A stretch of DNA of 64,000 nucleotides, taken from NCBI RefSeq assembly GCF_009905375.1, contig NC_133655.1, positions 171,181,141-171,245,140 on the forward strand, written 5' to 3'. The notes beneath the pieces were generated by a model. That model saw nothing but the letters and a program-made list of their open reading frames with translations, did no database searches and was not told the origin of the DNA. Of this stretch, positions 1 through 12,290 are shown piece after piece. Position 1 is the first letter of the stretch. Each line of letters begins with the position of its first letter. The position numbers and the translations under genes were made by a program. Source of the stretch: Apium graveolens (Eukaryota; Streptophyta; Magnoliopsida; Apiales; Apiaceae).

Positions 1-51
1 TTTGTTTCCATAATGAGATTCTGAGGACAGAATCCTATTAAGGGGGAAGGA
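1..51 (+). other. 3' end of Tekay-like gypsy interior with polypurine tract
   Basis: This is the last internal stretch of a Ty3/gypsy element that enters from the left edge. It ends in a purine run (AAGGGGGAAGGA, about 40-51), the plus-strand primer site, directly abutting the TG of the LTR. The same context (gacagaatcc, then the purine run, then TGTAAC) recurs at 43094-43123 in the LARD-like element, so the two belong to one family. No coding sequence can be judged in so short a piece. Confidence 0.8.
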
Positions 52-3000
52 TGTAACGTCTGGGAAATTTACGTCTGTATTATATCATATTTATAATAAA
101 TTATGTGTGTTAATGTGTAATTTATGTGTAAGTATCTGTCAAACCATAGTTGTTACGTGTTACGTGCATTTTGTGTTATTCCGGTATTTTAAAGATATTT
201 TTAAGATATTTTATTTTGCATTCATAAGTTTCATTTCAAACGTTTTATGACCCAAACCATGATTTTAAAGCCAGTATTTCAAATAAAATAATGGGCCTTA
301 TTTTTCATAAAACAGCTTTTACCATCGCATTATTCTCAACATCTAGACATTTTATAAATTTTCTCGTTTTGCGAAAAATGACTTTTTCGGGCCCCATTGG
401 GTGTTAAAAACTCCACAAAAATCACATTTTTATTTTTATAAAATTATAGGACTTTTATTTATACCATTTCTTTGTATTTTTGCATTATTCACAATTTTTG
501 GGAAATTTTGGCATATATATTGCATATATAAAATATTTATAAATTAAATTATAATACTCAAAAATTTTAAAAATTAGGGCCAAATATTTTTATTAGATGT
601 ATAATTAGCCCCTTAATTTTATTTAGGGGTATTATTTTTCACACTATAAATAGCCTAATTATTATTTAATTATAATTAATTAATCATTAAAATTCTGCAA
701 ATTTTCTGGAAATTCTCTGAAGAACAATTCGGGTCGGAATTTGGGTAAGAAATCAATCACTGATATTGAACATTTCTGAGCATCAAATCGATCGATGTGA
801 GTATCCAAATCGATCCTCTCGATCTGTTCTTTCGGTTTCTGGTATCAAAATCATCTTTTGATGTGTTAATTTTCAATTTCGATTTCTAGGGTTTATACCG
901 ATTTTGTACTTTTTGATTCTGAGGTTATTTTTTGAAATTGATGTTGTAAATAGCTTTATTTGATGGTTTATGATCGATTCCTGCTAATTAATTTTATTGC
1001 CGATTGCTTGAATTGATAGAACGATATCTAGGGTTTATGTTTTTTTAATTAATCGTTTCTGATTTTAGGGATATCTAAGGTATGTTTAGATATGGGGTTT
1101 TGATTGAGGGTGTTATGAGCTTTATTTTAAGCTATGGAACGTAATTTCTGATGTACGATTTAAGCAAATCGGATTTTGACCAGACTTTAAGTCGGTTTAG
1201 GCCGGAATCTTGTTTCCGGGGTTATTGATGTGTTTTGTTAATTGATTGGTGTTTAGAAGTAAGTTTAGAATTGATTCCCAGTAAAAACGAGTCCAAACGA
1301 TTCGTGATTTGGCCTAAAAACGACTTCATCGGAATCTGGAAAGTTCGCCGGTTACTGCTGCGTTTCCGCCGGAGAACAAGCTGTGGGGTTCGTCGATCAC
1401 CGGAGACGTGGGGGTTGGGTTGCTGCAGATATAGGGAAGGTGTTGGAACAACTAATTGAACAGAATCGAGTCCAACAAACTCAAATTAAGCTCGCCGGAA
1501 ACTGGTGGTATCGTCGGAATCTGGGTGGGTTGGATCGACCCAGGTCTGTTCTTCAGGACCCGTTTTCCTGGAAAATTCGACCCGGTTTTGATCTGAAAAA
1601 CCCAATTGCTGATTTAGGATATTTGTTTCTGAATAAATAATTTACTTTTATTTTATTAAAATTAAAAATTAGATTTATTAATTCTAAAAATCTATTAAGA
1701 ATTAGTTTTAAATTCTGAAAATTATTATTAATAATTCCTAAATTATTTTTAATTTGAATTTAGTTATTTAATTAGTTATTCAATTATTTAATTATTTATC
1801 TATTTATTTATTAGTTAGTAATTAAGTAATTAATTAATAATTAAGGATTAAAATTAATCGAATAGTATTATTTAAAGATTCGATAATTAGTTAAATAAAA
1901 CGAGTAATTGAACGATGAAATTAGAGTACAATTATTCGAGCGATAGTTAATTATTCGAAGAATATCAAAATAATTATTCGTAACAAATAATTAAATACAA
2001 ATAATCGATTAAATCATCGCAGTAGTTCAATAATTATGTGAGAAATGCGAGTAACTCGTAGAAATACGAGTAGTTGATCGTTGAGTTGGAATATGATTCG
2101 AATAATAACTTATTTATTCGATAATTAATCAAATAATTTTTAATAAATCATAACATATTCATTTTAATTCCAAAAATTATAGAAAAATCATTTTTGACTC
2201 TGATTTTTCTTAAATAATTATTTAAAAATTATTTTAGGGTTTAAAAATTAGTAATAATTATTTATATTGAATAATAAATTAAATTATCAGTGTTTAATTG
2301 ATATTAATTAGACAGTTAGTCCGATTTTGGTAAAACGAAAGCCTTTTGACACAGAAAAATGAATTCTTTTCATTAAAAATAATAATAAAGCCTAATTTCT
2401 TCTAGAAATTTGTTGACTTTGTTATTTGTTTGATTATTAGTTGAAGTGCGTGCCGAGAAGAGTCCGAAAAATTCCGAAAAAATGAGAAACAAGGTAGATG
2501 ATGATCAGTGAAGCGATCAACGAGTCGATTTTAATTCTAAAAATTATTTTAACTATAAAAATGATTATGTACTTATGTGCTTATGTGTATTATATGATTA
2601 ATCGAGTCTTACTTGCTAATATATAATGTACAAGTCAGTCATAAGCGCATGGGTAGACAATGGGAATGATGTGAAGTCGATTCAAGATACAATTGAAGTA
2701 CGAAATGACTTAACCAGTCTATTTTTGCTAACAGAAGCTAAGCCAGCAAAGCAGGTTGAATAGGTGATACACGAAGGTGATTTATTTGCAGTAAGTCGCA
2801 CATAAGGCAAGTTTCTCCCCTATTCTATTATCAGAATAGTGATATTTTTTCAGATTCTTATCACGCTTGCACTCTTTTGATTCTCTTGTCTATATTTCAT
2901 TTCGATTCTTGCTTATCCTTTCCATTTGACTTTATTGTTCATATTCCAATTGTTACTCACAAGTATTGATATATTCTCGTGATTAGAATATGTCAAAGCA

Positions 3001-3787
3001 TACCGTTTGTTTCGGTTGCTATTCCAGGGACTGGATAATGATACTTTGGGGATTAAGTTTACTTAATCCTAAGGACCGGGACATAACCGGATCCTTGAGA
3101 TGGACCGTAGTGCCTGGGTGCCCGACGGGATCTGTATAGTGAGATATATATCTGCACTGTATCCTGGCTGATCAGCAGGGTATAGATGCGAACTTGAGTC
3201 CAGTTTAGTTCTTTGGTATTCGCCAGTAATGGCCTTCTTTTTATTCTCGCGGGGTTGTATCTTTGCAGATATACAGGATACAATTTTTATTTAAATTGCT
3301 TTAACACTGTTTATATATTTTGCGGACTAGTTGAGCAATTTTTGGCTCACCCTTTTTGTTGTTATTCACCTTATAGTTTTCAGTTAAGAAGGAATATGAA
3401 ACCCATCAGGACTGGAGTGGTAAAAAAGCGGGTCAAGCCTCGGGATCCTCTCATACCCAAAGTGTTGATCCCAATCCAGGAAGAAAGCTTTGAGTTGCCC
3501 GAATATGTGGAGTGTAGATAGTTAGTGTGCGTGTTTGAATAAAAGATGAACATAGTTTAAAACTGATTAGACAATGGTTTGTAATAAAGAGAGTTTGTGA
3601 GATTTTGAATTTTAGTTTTAATAAAAGTAGTTAGTGGTTGTTGTTTTCATACATCAACCTTAAAAGATCCTGGTTAGTCTTAAAGGGATTTAGATTCTTT
3701 TCTTTATTTTTTGTTAATCAAATTGTATAGGTTTGGTGATTAGCTAGTAACCCCCAGACTTTTACCCCGGGTCTGGAGGGCGTTATA
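52..3787 (+). repeat. 3' LTR of a Tekay/Del-like Ty3/gypsy retrotransposon (about 3.7 kb)
   Basis: The LTR starts TGTAACGTCTGGG just after the polypurine tract and ends near GGGTCTGGAGGGCGTTATA; the expected terminal CA appears as TA. It is very long, typical of the Tekay/Del chromovirus lineage. A TATA box lies at 645-653. About 1640-2330 is a very AT-rich low-complexity stretch. A block at 3028-3207 is shared with the LTRs at 36823-36997 and 46279-46458. Copia Z gag follows at once, so the element inserted into Copia Z or joined it by deletion. The 5' half is outside the window, so a target duplication cannot be tested. Short open frames inside (for example 1235-1640 and 3213-3521) resemble no retroelement protein and I do not call them genes. 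Confidence 0.82.
645..653 (+). promoter_or_regulatory. TATA box of the Tekay-like LTR
   Basis: TATAAATAG, preceded by acac, lies about 590 bases into the LTR. This is the best candidate for the U3 promoter; transcription would start about 30 bases downstream, leaving some 3.1 kb of R plus U5. This is inferred from motif and position only. Confidence 0.55.
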
Positions 3788-3794
3788 GGGGTTT

Positions 3795-4200
3795 ATGAAA
3801 TATTCTGAATTAATTTCTATCTTACTTATTGCGGAACATAATAATGAATTATTGATGAAAAATCATCAAGCTCGTCCAACTAGTTCTACACCATTCCCTG
3901 AAGCTAATGTTGTGACTGGTAGTGATTATGGACGTGGACGTGCCCGTGGACATGGTTTCGGACATGGCCGTGGTCAAAATTACCACAATTTCTCTAAATA
4001 TAAAAAGAAAGCTCACCCCAGAAGTGGACAAAGAATGAGGAAAATCCTAAGGGAAGTATGATGGGTCAAAGAGTTGAAAGTATTTTCCACCGTTGCGGAA
4101 TGAAAGGACATTGGAGTCGTACTTGTCATACCTCCAAACACCTTCTTGATCTTTACCAAGCTTCTTTAAAGAATGTTGAAACTAATTTCACCGAATAGAA
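3795..4200 (+). pseudogene. Copia Z gag fragment (C-terminal, with zinc knuckle)
   Basis: This is the C-terminal part of a Ty1/copia capsid/nucleocapsid protein, which packages element RNA. Readable pieces are LIAEHNNELLMKNHQARPT (from 3825), a Gly/Arg/His-rich stretch (GRGRARGHGFGHGRG, about 3928-3972), and a zinc knuckle at about 4082-4130 reading FHRCGMKGHWSRTCH. The first cysteine of the CCHC motif is replaced by Phe. A frameshift separates the basic stretch from the knuckle, and a stop (tag, 4196-4198) follows. The N-terminal half is missing because the LTR at 52-3787 abuts it. Confidence 0.75.
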
Positions 4201-5497
4201 TGATCCCTAGGGGATCGCCCATCTTGAAGCACACCTTGGAAATGATGATCAAGTTAATCCTTCGACCTTTACTCACATAAAAGTCGGTGATTTCTTTGAA
4301 GATGTTGATGTGAACATGCCTAAATTTGAAATATGGCCAGCAGCCTCTCATCATATGTTATAAAAGGTGAGGAATCTTTTTGTTTGGTGGATATTGTAAC
4401 GACACATATAATTTTAAAAAATCAAAAATATTTTTCGCATCTTGCATTAGTCAAAGCTAATATAAACACAATATCAGGTGCATCAGATATAATTGAAGGC
4501 TCCGGAAGAGCGAGTATAGTGCTACCTAATGTTACATATTTATTGATTGAGAATGCAATATTTTCCACCCGATCAAAAAGATTTTTTTTGAGCTTTAAAG
4601 ATATACGCCACAATGGCTATCATATTGAGATAACAAATGAACATGAAAATGAATATTTATGTATCAAAACTATAATCTCAGGGAGGAAACATGTGATAGA
4701 AAAACTTCCATCATATAACTCTGGATTATATTATAGTTTCATAAATCCAGTTGAGTCACACATGACTATTAATAAAAGGCCTATTGACCCGACCAATTTT
4801 ATTATATGGCATGATCGTTTAGGCCATCCAGGTTCAACAATGACGCAAAGAATTATTGAAAATTCAAATGGACATCCACTCAAAGACAAAATTTTTCCAT
4901 TGTCCAAATTTTTTCATGTGTTGCTTGTTTTCAAGGAAAATTGATAATAAAACCATCTTATGTAAAACTTAAAATCGAATGCCCAAAATTTTTGGAGCGA
5001 ATTCAATGAGATATATGTGGACCTATTACCCCATCCAGTGGTTCAGTTAAATACTTTATGATACTCATTGATGCATCAATACGATGGTCACATGTTAGTT
5101 TATTGTCCACTCGTAATGTTGCTTTTGCACGACTCCTTGCTCAAATAATTCGATTACAAGCACAATTTCTTGATCATAATATAAAGAAAATAAGATTAGA
5201 CAATGCATGAGAATTTACATTCCAATATTTTAATGATTATTGTATGTTGATTGGGATTAAAATGGAACATTTTATTGCCCACACACACACTCAAAATGGT
5301 CTTGCTGAGTCCTTCATTAAAAGACTACAACTAATTACGAGACCATTACTTATGAAAACGAATTTACCAAATTTTTCATAGGGGCATGCAATTTTAGAAA
5401 ATAAATTGTTATAGATGATATATTTGCATATAAAGCGACACTTGATATTATTGAGGAAATCGAGGATCATGAACCTAGATTGATCTATGAATGTAAA
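4201..5497 (+). pseudogene. Copia Z protease-integrase fragment
   Basis: The region encodes decayed protease and integrase of a Ty1/copia polyprotein. The longest open piece, 4333-4944, reads through the protease region; the usual D-S/T-G/A catalytic motif appears as LVDIVTTHIIL, so the active site is damaged. The gag-pre-integrase domain follows with WHDRLGHPGSTM (HHCC finger; the CxxC pair is lost after a frameshift near 4900). The integrase core continues out of frame at 5020-5395 (LIDASIRWSHV, then LDNA*EFTFQ, then HTQNGLAESF), with a stop at the Gly codon beside the second catalytic Asp region. A deletion near 5395 jumps to the pre-RT hinge (FAYKATLDIIEE), which is then cut by Gypsy-1 at 5498. 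Confidence 0.8.
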
Positions 5498-6079
5498 TGA
5501 TAGGAAATAAATAAATCCTGATTACGTAGTTAATGTTGTATTAATTACACATGATTTGGGCTGCAAGGCCCAATAAGAAGATGTATGATATTTAGACCAA
5601 AAAGGTTAACACATTGATCAGGCCTGATGGACCAGATCAGGCCTGATGGAATAAAGAAAGCCCAAAACCCTGATTATTAATTAATTTCGTAATTAATTAA
5701 TAAGGGAAAAATCAGTTATTGGGAAGAGTCCCAATAAGGACATAAATCCTTGTGGATTGGCCTCCAAGGAACCTCATAGGATAAGGAATCAGCTTCCTAC
5801 TTCCTAGGACTCCAAAGTCCATTATAGTTTAGAGACTTGACCACCAAGTCTCCTATACCAAGTCCAATTCAAAGACTCCCAACATCTATATAAGGGGCCT
5901 CACCCCACAAATCAGAACTACATTTTTTGACTTGATCCTTGGCAATCAGCAAGGTACGTAGGCATCTTGTTAAGGCAGATCGAGTCACGAAACACAATAG
6001 CAGTCAAATCTAGCCTCGAAGCTCACGTTCCTTAATAGCAAATACAGCAATCATATACTTTAGTTTTTAATCCATAACA
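5498..6079 (+). repeat. 5' LTR of Gypsy-1
   Basis: This 582-base LTR begins TGATAGGAAATAAATAAATC and ends TTAATCCATAACA. The copy at 15312 matches closely with scattered substitutions. A TATA box (TATATAAGG, 5887-5895) lies 190 bases before the end, so U3 is about 410 bases. Two tandem copies of GATCAGGCCTGATGG lie at 5616-5650. It is related to the 509-base LTRs of Gypsy-2 (shared TATATAAGGGGCCTCACC and the lysine-tRNA-like stretch near the end) but is longer and diverged in U3. Confidence 0.92.
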
Positions 6080-6081
6080 TT

Positions 6082-6098
6082 TGGCGCCGTCTATGGGA
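6082..6098 (+). other. Primer binding site of Gypsy-1
   Basis: TGGCGCCGTCTATGGGA starts two bases after the LTR, where the minus-strand primer tRNA anneals. TGGCGCC-type sites are usual in Tat and Athila elements and are often assigned to tRNA-Asp; I have not checked the match to a tRNA. Confidence 0.8.
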
Positions 6099-6113
6099 AA
6101 AACAATAACAACC

Positions 6114-7891
6114 ATGGCAAGAACACGGAGAACAATTAGAGCTCTTGAGGAAGGAACACCATCGGGGACAACCCAAGTGATTTCGTCAACCGTGGAGATA
6201 CCTCCTCATTCAACTTATGCAGCTACCCAAGGAGAAGCCCAGATAGAGGCAACTCAACCTCAGCCACAAGGGACGATTCCCTCGGCTATTCCAGGTACGA
6301 ATCCCCAAGTTCAACAACTACATGCACCTGTGAATTCTCGACCCATCGGATATGAATATTCAACTATTGTGACTACTAATTCCCCTTATGGGATGCCCCT
6401 TTACCCCGAGGTTGGAGGGAGTGGACATACGGGACGGAGTGAAGCGCGAGGGCGATCGCCCCCATACATACGAGGTTTGGCTCATATCCCTGAGGATCAG
6501 GAATTTCCTGGTCCTTACACTGAGAGAGACTCCGAATTTTCGGATGATGAAGTAGCCCCAAGAAGGAGGCGTGCTGGAAAAGAGCCGATGGTTGATGGGA
6601 GCCAACGTCCTCAAAGCACCCAAGGGACGAATCCCCAAGAAGTGCAGGAAATGATCAGGGCTCACGAAGCTGAGATTCAAAGGCTAAGGCATGACTTGGA
6701 GGTGTACCCGACCACCAGACCCCCAGTACCTCCTAGGGGGAGAAATCCTCCTCCTATCATAGACCTGGATGGTTCAGTACAGAGAAGGGCTGTTGTCCCA
6801 AGGGCTGATCCAAGCAATCTTCTTCCCCTTGGAGATCCTGATGATCCTACTCTGCCCTTCACTGAAGAAATAATGAATGCCCATATCTCAAGGAAGTTCA
6901 AGACGCCAACTATCAAAGCTTATGATGGCACGGGAGATCCTGCTAATCATGTTAGGACAATCTCTAATGCACTGTTGTTGCAACCTGTGAATGATGCTAT
7001 TAAGTGTCGGGCCTTTCCCCAAACCCTGTCGGGTATGGCTCAAAGGTGGTATAGTCGTTTGCCCCCAAACTCTATTGGATCATTCAGAGAATTAAGTCAG
7101 GCTTTTATTAAGAAGTTTATTAGTGGAAGAGTGTATGAGAAAAGCTCAGCATCCCTCATGAGCATTGTACAGGGAGCAAAGGAATCCTTGAGAGAATACC
7201 TGAATCATTTCACAAAGGAGGCTTTGAAAGTCCTAACCTTGATGACAAGGTAGCCATGATAGCACTGCAACAGGGAACTATGGATGAATTCTTCAAGATG
7301 TCTTTGGAAAAATGCCCCCCTGAAAGCATGTTGCAGCTCCAAGATAGAGCCGGGAAGTACATCAAGGTGGAAGAGAGGATAAGGAAGACCGTAGTGAGTA
7401 ATGAGCCCAGCGGAGGCAAGAAGCGGAAAACTGACCTGGAATATATCGCTAAGGACAAGTATCCTAGAACCGAGCAAAACTTTGATTCAACCCCCAAGAA
7501 GGGAGGACCTGGGCAAAAGTTCACTGAATACTCTAAGCTGAATGCCCCTAGGAGCCAGATCTTGATGGAAATCGAGAAAGATCGAGATATACGTTGGCCT
7601 AAGCCTTTGAAGGCTGATCCTTCCAAGCTAGATAAGAGCAAGTATTGCAGATTTCATAAAGATGTTGGTCATGACACCGATGAGTGTATACAACTAAAAG
7701 ATGAAATTGAGTTCCTCATTCGAAAAGGAAGATTGAACAAATACACTGGAGAAGGAGGGGATAGAAGCAAAAATGTGAGAAAAAACTTTGATAATCAAAG
7801 GAGAGATCAAGAAGATCAGGGGCGAAATCCCCAACCTAGGGGACCGGTGAAAAATAAATCTTCAGAGGATCGCGCCCCCGAGGGCCTGTGA
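6114..7891 (+). pseudogene. Gypsy-1 gag (one frameshift)
   Basis: Gag forms the virus-like particle and binds element RNA. I start it at the ATG giving MARTRRTIRALEEG, because the same start is preserved in both Gypsy-2 copies; an upstream ATG at 6093 is possible. The N-terminal 150 residues are low-complexity (Pro, Gln, Ser, Thr). A basic RRRRAGKEP patch follows, then the capsid-like retrotransposon-gag domain (about 6880-7250, with AYDGTGDPANHV and FPQTLSGMAQRWYSRLP). A one-base loss near 7235 shifts the frame relative to Gypsy-2, and reading resumes at DDKVAMIALQQG. The nucleocapsid motif CRFHKDVGHDTDEC (about 7647-7690), a Cys-His form typical of Tat and Athila gag, is intact. The stop is at 7889-7891. 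Confidence 0.85.
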
Positions 7892-7903
7892 TCAACATAA
7901 TTT

Positions 7904-10900
7904 TTGGAGGACCAACAGCTGCTGGGTTATCCAAGAACTCCAGGAAAGCGTATGCTCGAGAAGTTATGCATATTGTTGGGGAAGCCTCGAGAAGTTATGT
8001 CTTTTGATGATTCTGATCTGGAGGGTGTGAAATTTCCCCATGATGACCCGTTGGTCATAACCCCGATAATAGGGAATAGCCCGGTAAGAAGGGTCCTTGT
8101 GGATAATGGTGCTTCAGTGGATATTTTGCTCCATGACACCTTTTGAAGGATGAAATATAATGACTCCCAATTGACCCCAACTGACATGCCGATATATGGA
8201 TTCGCGGGAGTGGAATGCCCTGTAGAAGGAATAATCAAGTTGCCAACAACCATAGGATAGGAACCAAAGCAAGCAACTCAGATGTTGGATTTTATGGTGG
8301 TGAAGGCTAGTTCGACTTACAACGCTATCATGGGAAGAACAGGGATACACGCCTTCAAGGCAGTCCCTTCTTCCTATCATTCAGTTATGAAGTTTCCAAC
8401 CCGAGATGGGATTGGAGAAGAGAGAGGAGATCAAAAAATGGCTAGAAGTTGTTATGTGGCCTCTTTGAGGGCAGACGGAGTTGGGGGGCAGGTTCTACCT
8501 ATTGAAGACCTAGATATTTGAGAGAATGATGAGAAAAGAGGAAAGCCAGCAGAAGACTTGGTTTCAATTCCTTTAGCCCCCGAAGATCCTAAGAAGGTGA
8601 CTTTTATTGGAGCCAAGCTCGAGGAACCCCTTAGAAGGAAGTTGGTGAAATTTTTGCAAGAAAATAGTGATGTGTTCGCTTGGTCGGCAGCTGATATGCC
8701 AGGAATAGATCCGGAACTGATCACTCACAAGCTGAATGTGGATCCAAGTCGGAAAACAGTTAAGTAAAAGAAAAGAAGCTTTGCTCCAGAATGGCAAGAA
8801 GCTATTAAACAAGAAGTTGAGAAGCTCTTGGAGGCTGGTTTCATTGAGGAGATACAATTTTCGGAATGGTTAGCAAACCCTGTAATGGTGAAAAAGGCCA
8901 ATAGAAAAAGGAGGATGTGTGTAGACTTCACTGATCTGAATGAGGCATGCCCCAAGGACTATTTTCCATTACCAAGGATTGATACTTTGATAGATGCCAC
9001 TGCTGGGCATGAGATGTTGAGCTTCATGAATGGATTTAGTGGATACAATCAGATCAAGATGCACAAGGGTGACATTCCAAAGGTATCATTCATCACTGAC
9101 TTTGGTGTTTATTATTACCATGTTATGGCATTTGGACTTAAAAATGCAGGAGCCACCTATTAAAGGTTGGTAAATAAAATTTTTAAGGATCTTATTGGCA
9201 AGACTATGGAAGTCTATGTTGATGACATGTTAGGCAAGAGTCTAGTAAAGATTGATCATATAGCCCATTTGAGGGAAGCTTTTGAGGTCCTGAGGTACCA
9301 CAAGATGATGTTAAATCCTACGAAATGTGCTTTCGGAGTAGGATCTGGAAAAGTTTTGGGATTGATGGTCTCCAAGAGAGGGATCGAGGCCAACTCAGAT
9401 AAAATAAAGGCAATCCTGGACATGGAACCACCAAAAACTGTCAAGGATGTTCAGAAGTTCACAGGAAGGGTTGCTGGGCTGGGACGATTCATCTCCAAGT
9501 CAGGAAACAAGTGCTTATCGTTCTTCAAGTCACTAAAGAACATTAAGGACTTTGTATGGAGTGAGGAAAACCAGAAGGCATTCGAGGAATTGAAGAAATA
9601 TATGGCCCAGGCCCCGCTGTTGACCAAGCCAGCTTTGAATGAAGTTTTATACTTGTACTTAGCCGTTTCAGAGAGTTCCTTGAGCGCTGTATTGGTTAAG
9701 GAGGAACTGAAAATCCAGAAACCCGTATACTATGTCAGCAAAATTCTGCATGGTGCTGAGTTGAATTATTCAACTATTGAGAAATTTGCTCTAGCCTTGG
9801 TAATGGCTTCAAGAAAATTACGTCCTTACTTTCAGGCTCATCAAATTGAGGTACCAACAAATGAGCCCCTGAGAAATATCATTCATAGTCTCAAGGCTAG
9901 TGGGAGGTTGATCAAGTGGGCAATAGAGCTGGGAGAATTCAACATCAAGTATAAGCCACGAATGACAATAAAAGCCCATGCATTAGCTGACTTCGTGGTG
10001 GAATGTACCATACCCAACCAAGAAGTCGGGGGCAGGAAGATACCATACCCCAAGACAAGGAAGTTGATAAGGGGGACAAAGAAAAGGATGATAAGGAGAA
10101 AGAATATTGGGTTCTCTATTTTGATGGAGCATCAAAAACAAACTCAAGTGGAGCATGTTTGGTTTTACAAAGCCCCGATGGGTTCTTGATTGAGTATGCC
10201 ATGAAGTTAGACATCCCGACCACGAACAATGAGGCAGAATATAAAGCTTTGATAGCTGGCCTCGGCCTAGCAGGGACACTTAGAGTCGAGAACTTAAAAG
10301 TTTGTGGAGATTGAAGCTGGTCGTATCCCAAGTAAAGGGAGAGTTTGAGGCAAGGGAAGATACGATGGCTAAGTATGTCCGCCTAGTAAGGGCTGTGATG
10401 ACCCAATTCAATGAATGCCATGTTGAGCACATTCCAAGGGAGGAAAATGCTAAGGCAGATGCATTATCAAAGTTTGCTTCATCTGAGATAGAAGAAAGTT
10501 TAGGAAGTGTATACTTCCGCATTTTGAAGACACGAAGCATCGATGTTAAGCTTGTAACTCCTATAGGCCTGGGGACGTTATGGATAGATCCCATTAAGGC
10601 CCACATTCAAACCGGTTGGTTGCCAAACGATACTACTGAAGCACGAAAGTTAGCTGTTCGAGCACTAAGGTACTCTTTGATAGATTGGATTTTGTATAAA
10701 AGATCTTTCGTGGTTCCTTACTTAAGGTGTCTCAGGCCCGATGAGGCACGCTTGGCTCTTGAAGAAGTATATGAAGGCATATGTGGGCAACACTTGGGGG
10801 GCAGCGCATTAGCTCATAAGATAACCAGTTTAGGCTTCTATTGGCCAGAAATGATGGCTGATGCCAAAGAATATGTGAAAAAGTGTGACCGCTGTTAGAA

Positions 10901-11811
10901 GCATGCACCTGTTGTTAGACAACCCCCCGAGATGCTGACCTCCATCAACTCACCCATCCCCTTTTCTATGTGGGGAATGGATATACTTAGGCCTTTCCCC
11001 ATGGCCATAGCACAAAGGAAGTTTTTGATTGTAGCCATTGATTATTTTACTAAGTGGATTGAAGCCAAGCCCCTAGCCAAAATCACAACTAAGCAGGTTG
11101 CACAATTCCTGTGGGAAAATATCATGTGCCGATATGGAATTCCCCGCATCCTAGTCATTGACAATGGAACACAGTTCAACAACGAGGAATTTAAGAAATA
11201 TTGTGAAAAATATGAAATTGAGTTACGGTTCACCTCTGTGGCTCACTCGCAAGCTAATGGGCAAGCGGAAGTGGCAAATCGAATAATCCTGGATGGACTA
11301 AAGAAGAGGATCGAGAAATCGAGGAATAATTGGGTGGATGAGATACTCCCAATACTATGGGCCTATAGGACTACCTGTAGAGTCACGACCGGAGCAACTC
11401 CCTTCATGTTAGCATATGGGGCAGAAGCAGTTGTTCCCGTGGAGATATCACATTCCTTCCCATAATTCAAGCTTTCAATGATGAGGAGAATGAGGAAGGG
11501 CAAAGATTAGCCCTGGATCTAATTGACGAAGTGTGAGATGAGGCACATGCGAAGATAGTGGAATATCAGAAAAAGCTTCGTTCTACTACAACCTAAGGGT
11601 TAAGGGAAGGTTTTTCAAGCAAGGAGACTTAGTCTTGAGAAAGGTGGAAGCCTCTGGCGTTGGACATAAAGGAAAACTTGCCCCGAATTGGGAAGGGTAG
11701 TACAAGGTAAAAAGCATTCAAGGAAGGGGAACCTACAAGTTAGAGACTATGGACGGTTTTGAATTCCCGAGAACTTGGCATGCATAGAACCTAAAGTTTT
11801 ACTATGTGTAA
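7904..11811 (+). pseudogene. Gypsy-1 pol: PR-RT-RH-aRH-INT, broken
   Basis: This is the polyprotein that copies and integrates the element. Visible in order: aspartic protease motif VDNGAS (about 8098-8115); RT with VKKANRK, DFTDLNEACPKD and the intact catalytic YVDD (9214-9225); the connection and first RNase H (about 9600-9870, YYVSKILHGAELNYS); the second, archaeal-type RNase H (about 10105-10480, VLYFDGASKTNSSGA) that defines Tat elements; the integrase zinc finger (about 10760-10900, first His changed to Tyr); and the integrase core with VAIDYFTKW, VIDNGTQF and GQAEVANRII, so the D,D,E residues are kept. Stops lie near 8145, 8519, 8764, 9161, 10312 and 10897, with frameshifts near 10015, 10310 and 11465. 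It ends KFYYV at 11811. Confidence 0.9.
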
Positions 11812-12290
11812 ATAAGTTGAGTACGATTCTCACTTGTCAGAACGACAAGTAGGTCGAAAAGCACCTTGAAGGTTTGCTTGCGTAAGATTTCATATTTTAC
11901 TTACAGTAGGATTTGCATGATCGAAGTCATTATTTGTTAAGGGTCGAACCCATGCTATGTAAGGATTTGGAAAACCAGACTTCATATTTTCAATGAAATT
12001 GAAATTATTTCAACCTTTGGATGTTTAAGTTGTGATAATACCTTGTGTGATTTTAACAAAAATCATGCTTTGATCATTGAAAGAAGAAGACTTCAAGGAT
12101 TCTTTTATTATAAAGAGTGCATGTTGCACAACTCAAAGGGCCAAATAGTTCAAATTTAAAAGCATATTAAGTGCTGGAAAGATAAAGAAGAAATATGCGA
12201 ATAAGAAAAACAACATAAATTAACCCCGAAGGATAATAAGTTCTGATACAAATAAAGTTTAAGCATGAATAAAATTACAAACTAGAAAAA
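11812..12290. other. Non-coding spacer between Gypsy-1 integrase and the antisense gene
   Basis: About 480 bases hold no convincing reading frame on either strand. The first 60 bases match the region just after integrase in Gypsy-2 (GACAAGTAGGTCGAAAAGCA context at 11840-11860; reverse of 23930-23960). The right part would contain the 3' UTR of the antisense gene, whose stop is at 12291. Confidence 0.6.

Noticed and set aside
1235..1640. Two overlapping open frames in a GC-richer patch of the first LTR
   Set aside because: They lie in the LTR between AT-rich stretches, match no retroelement protein I know, and the other Tekay-like LTR keeps only a similar GC-rich patch, not the frame.
3059..3521. 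Open frames on both strands over the conserved LTR block
   Set aside because: The conservation is at nucleotide level and the frame is not kept in the LARD-like LTRs.
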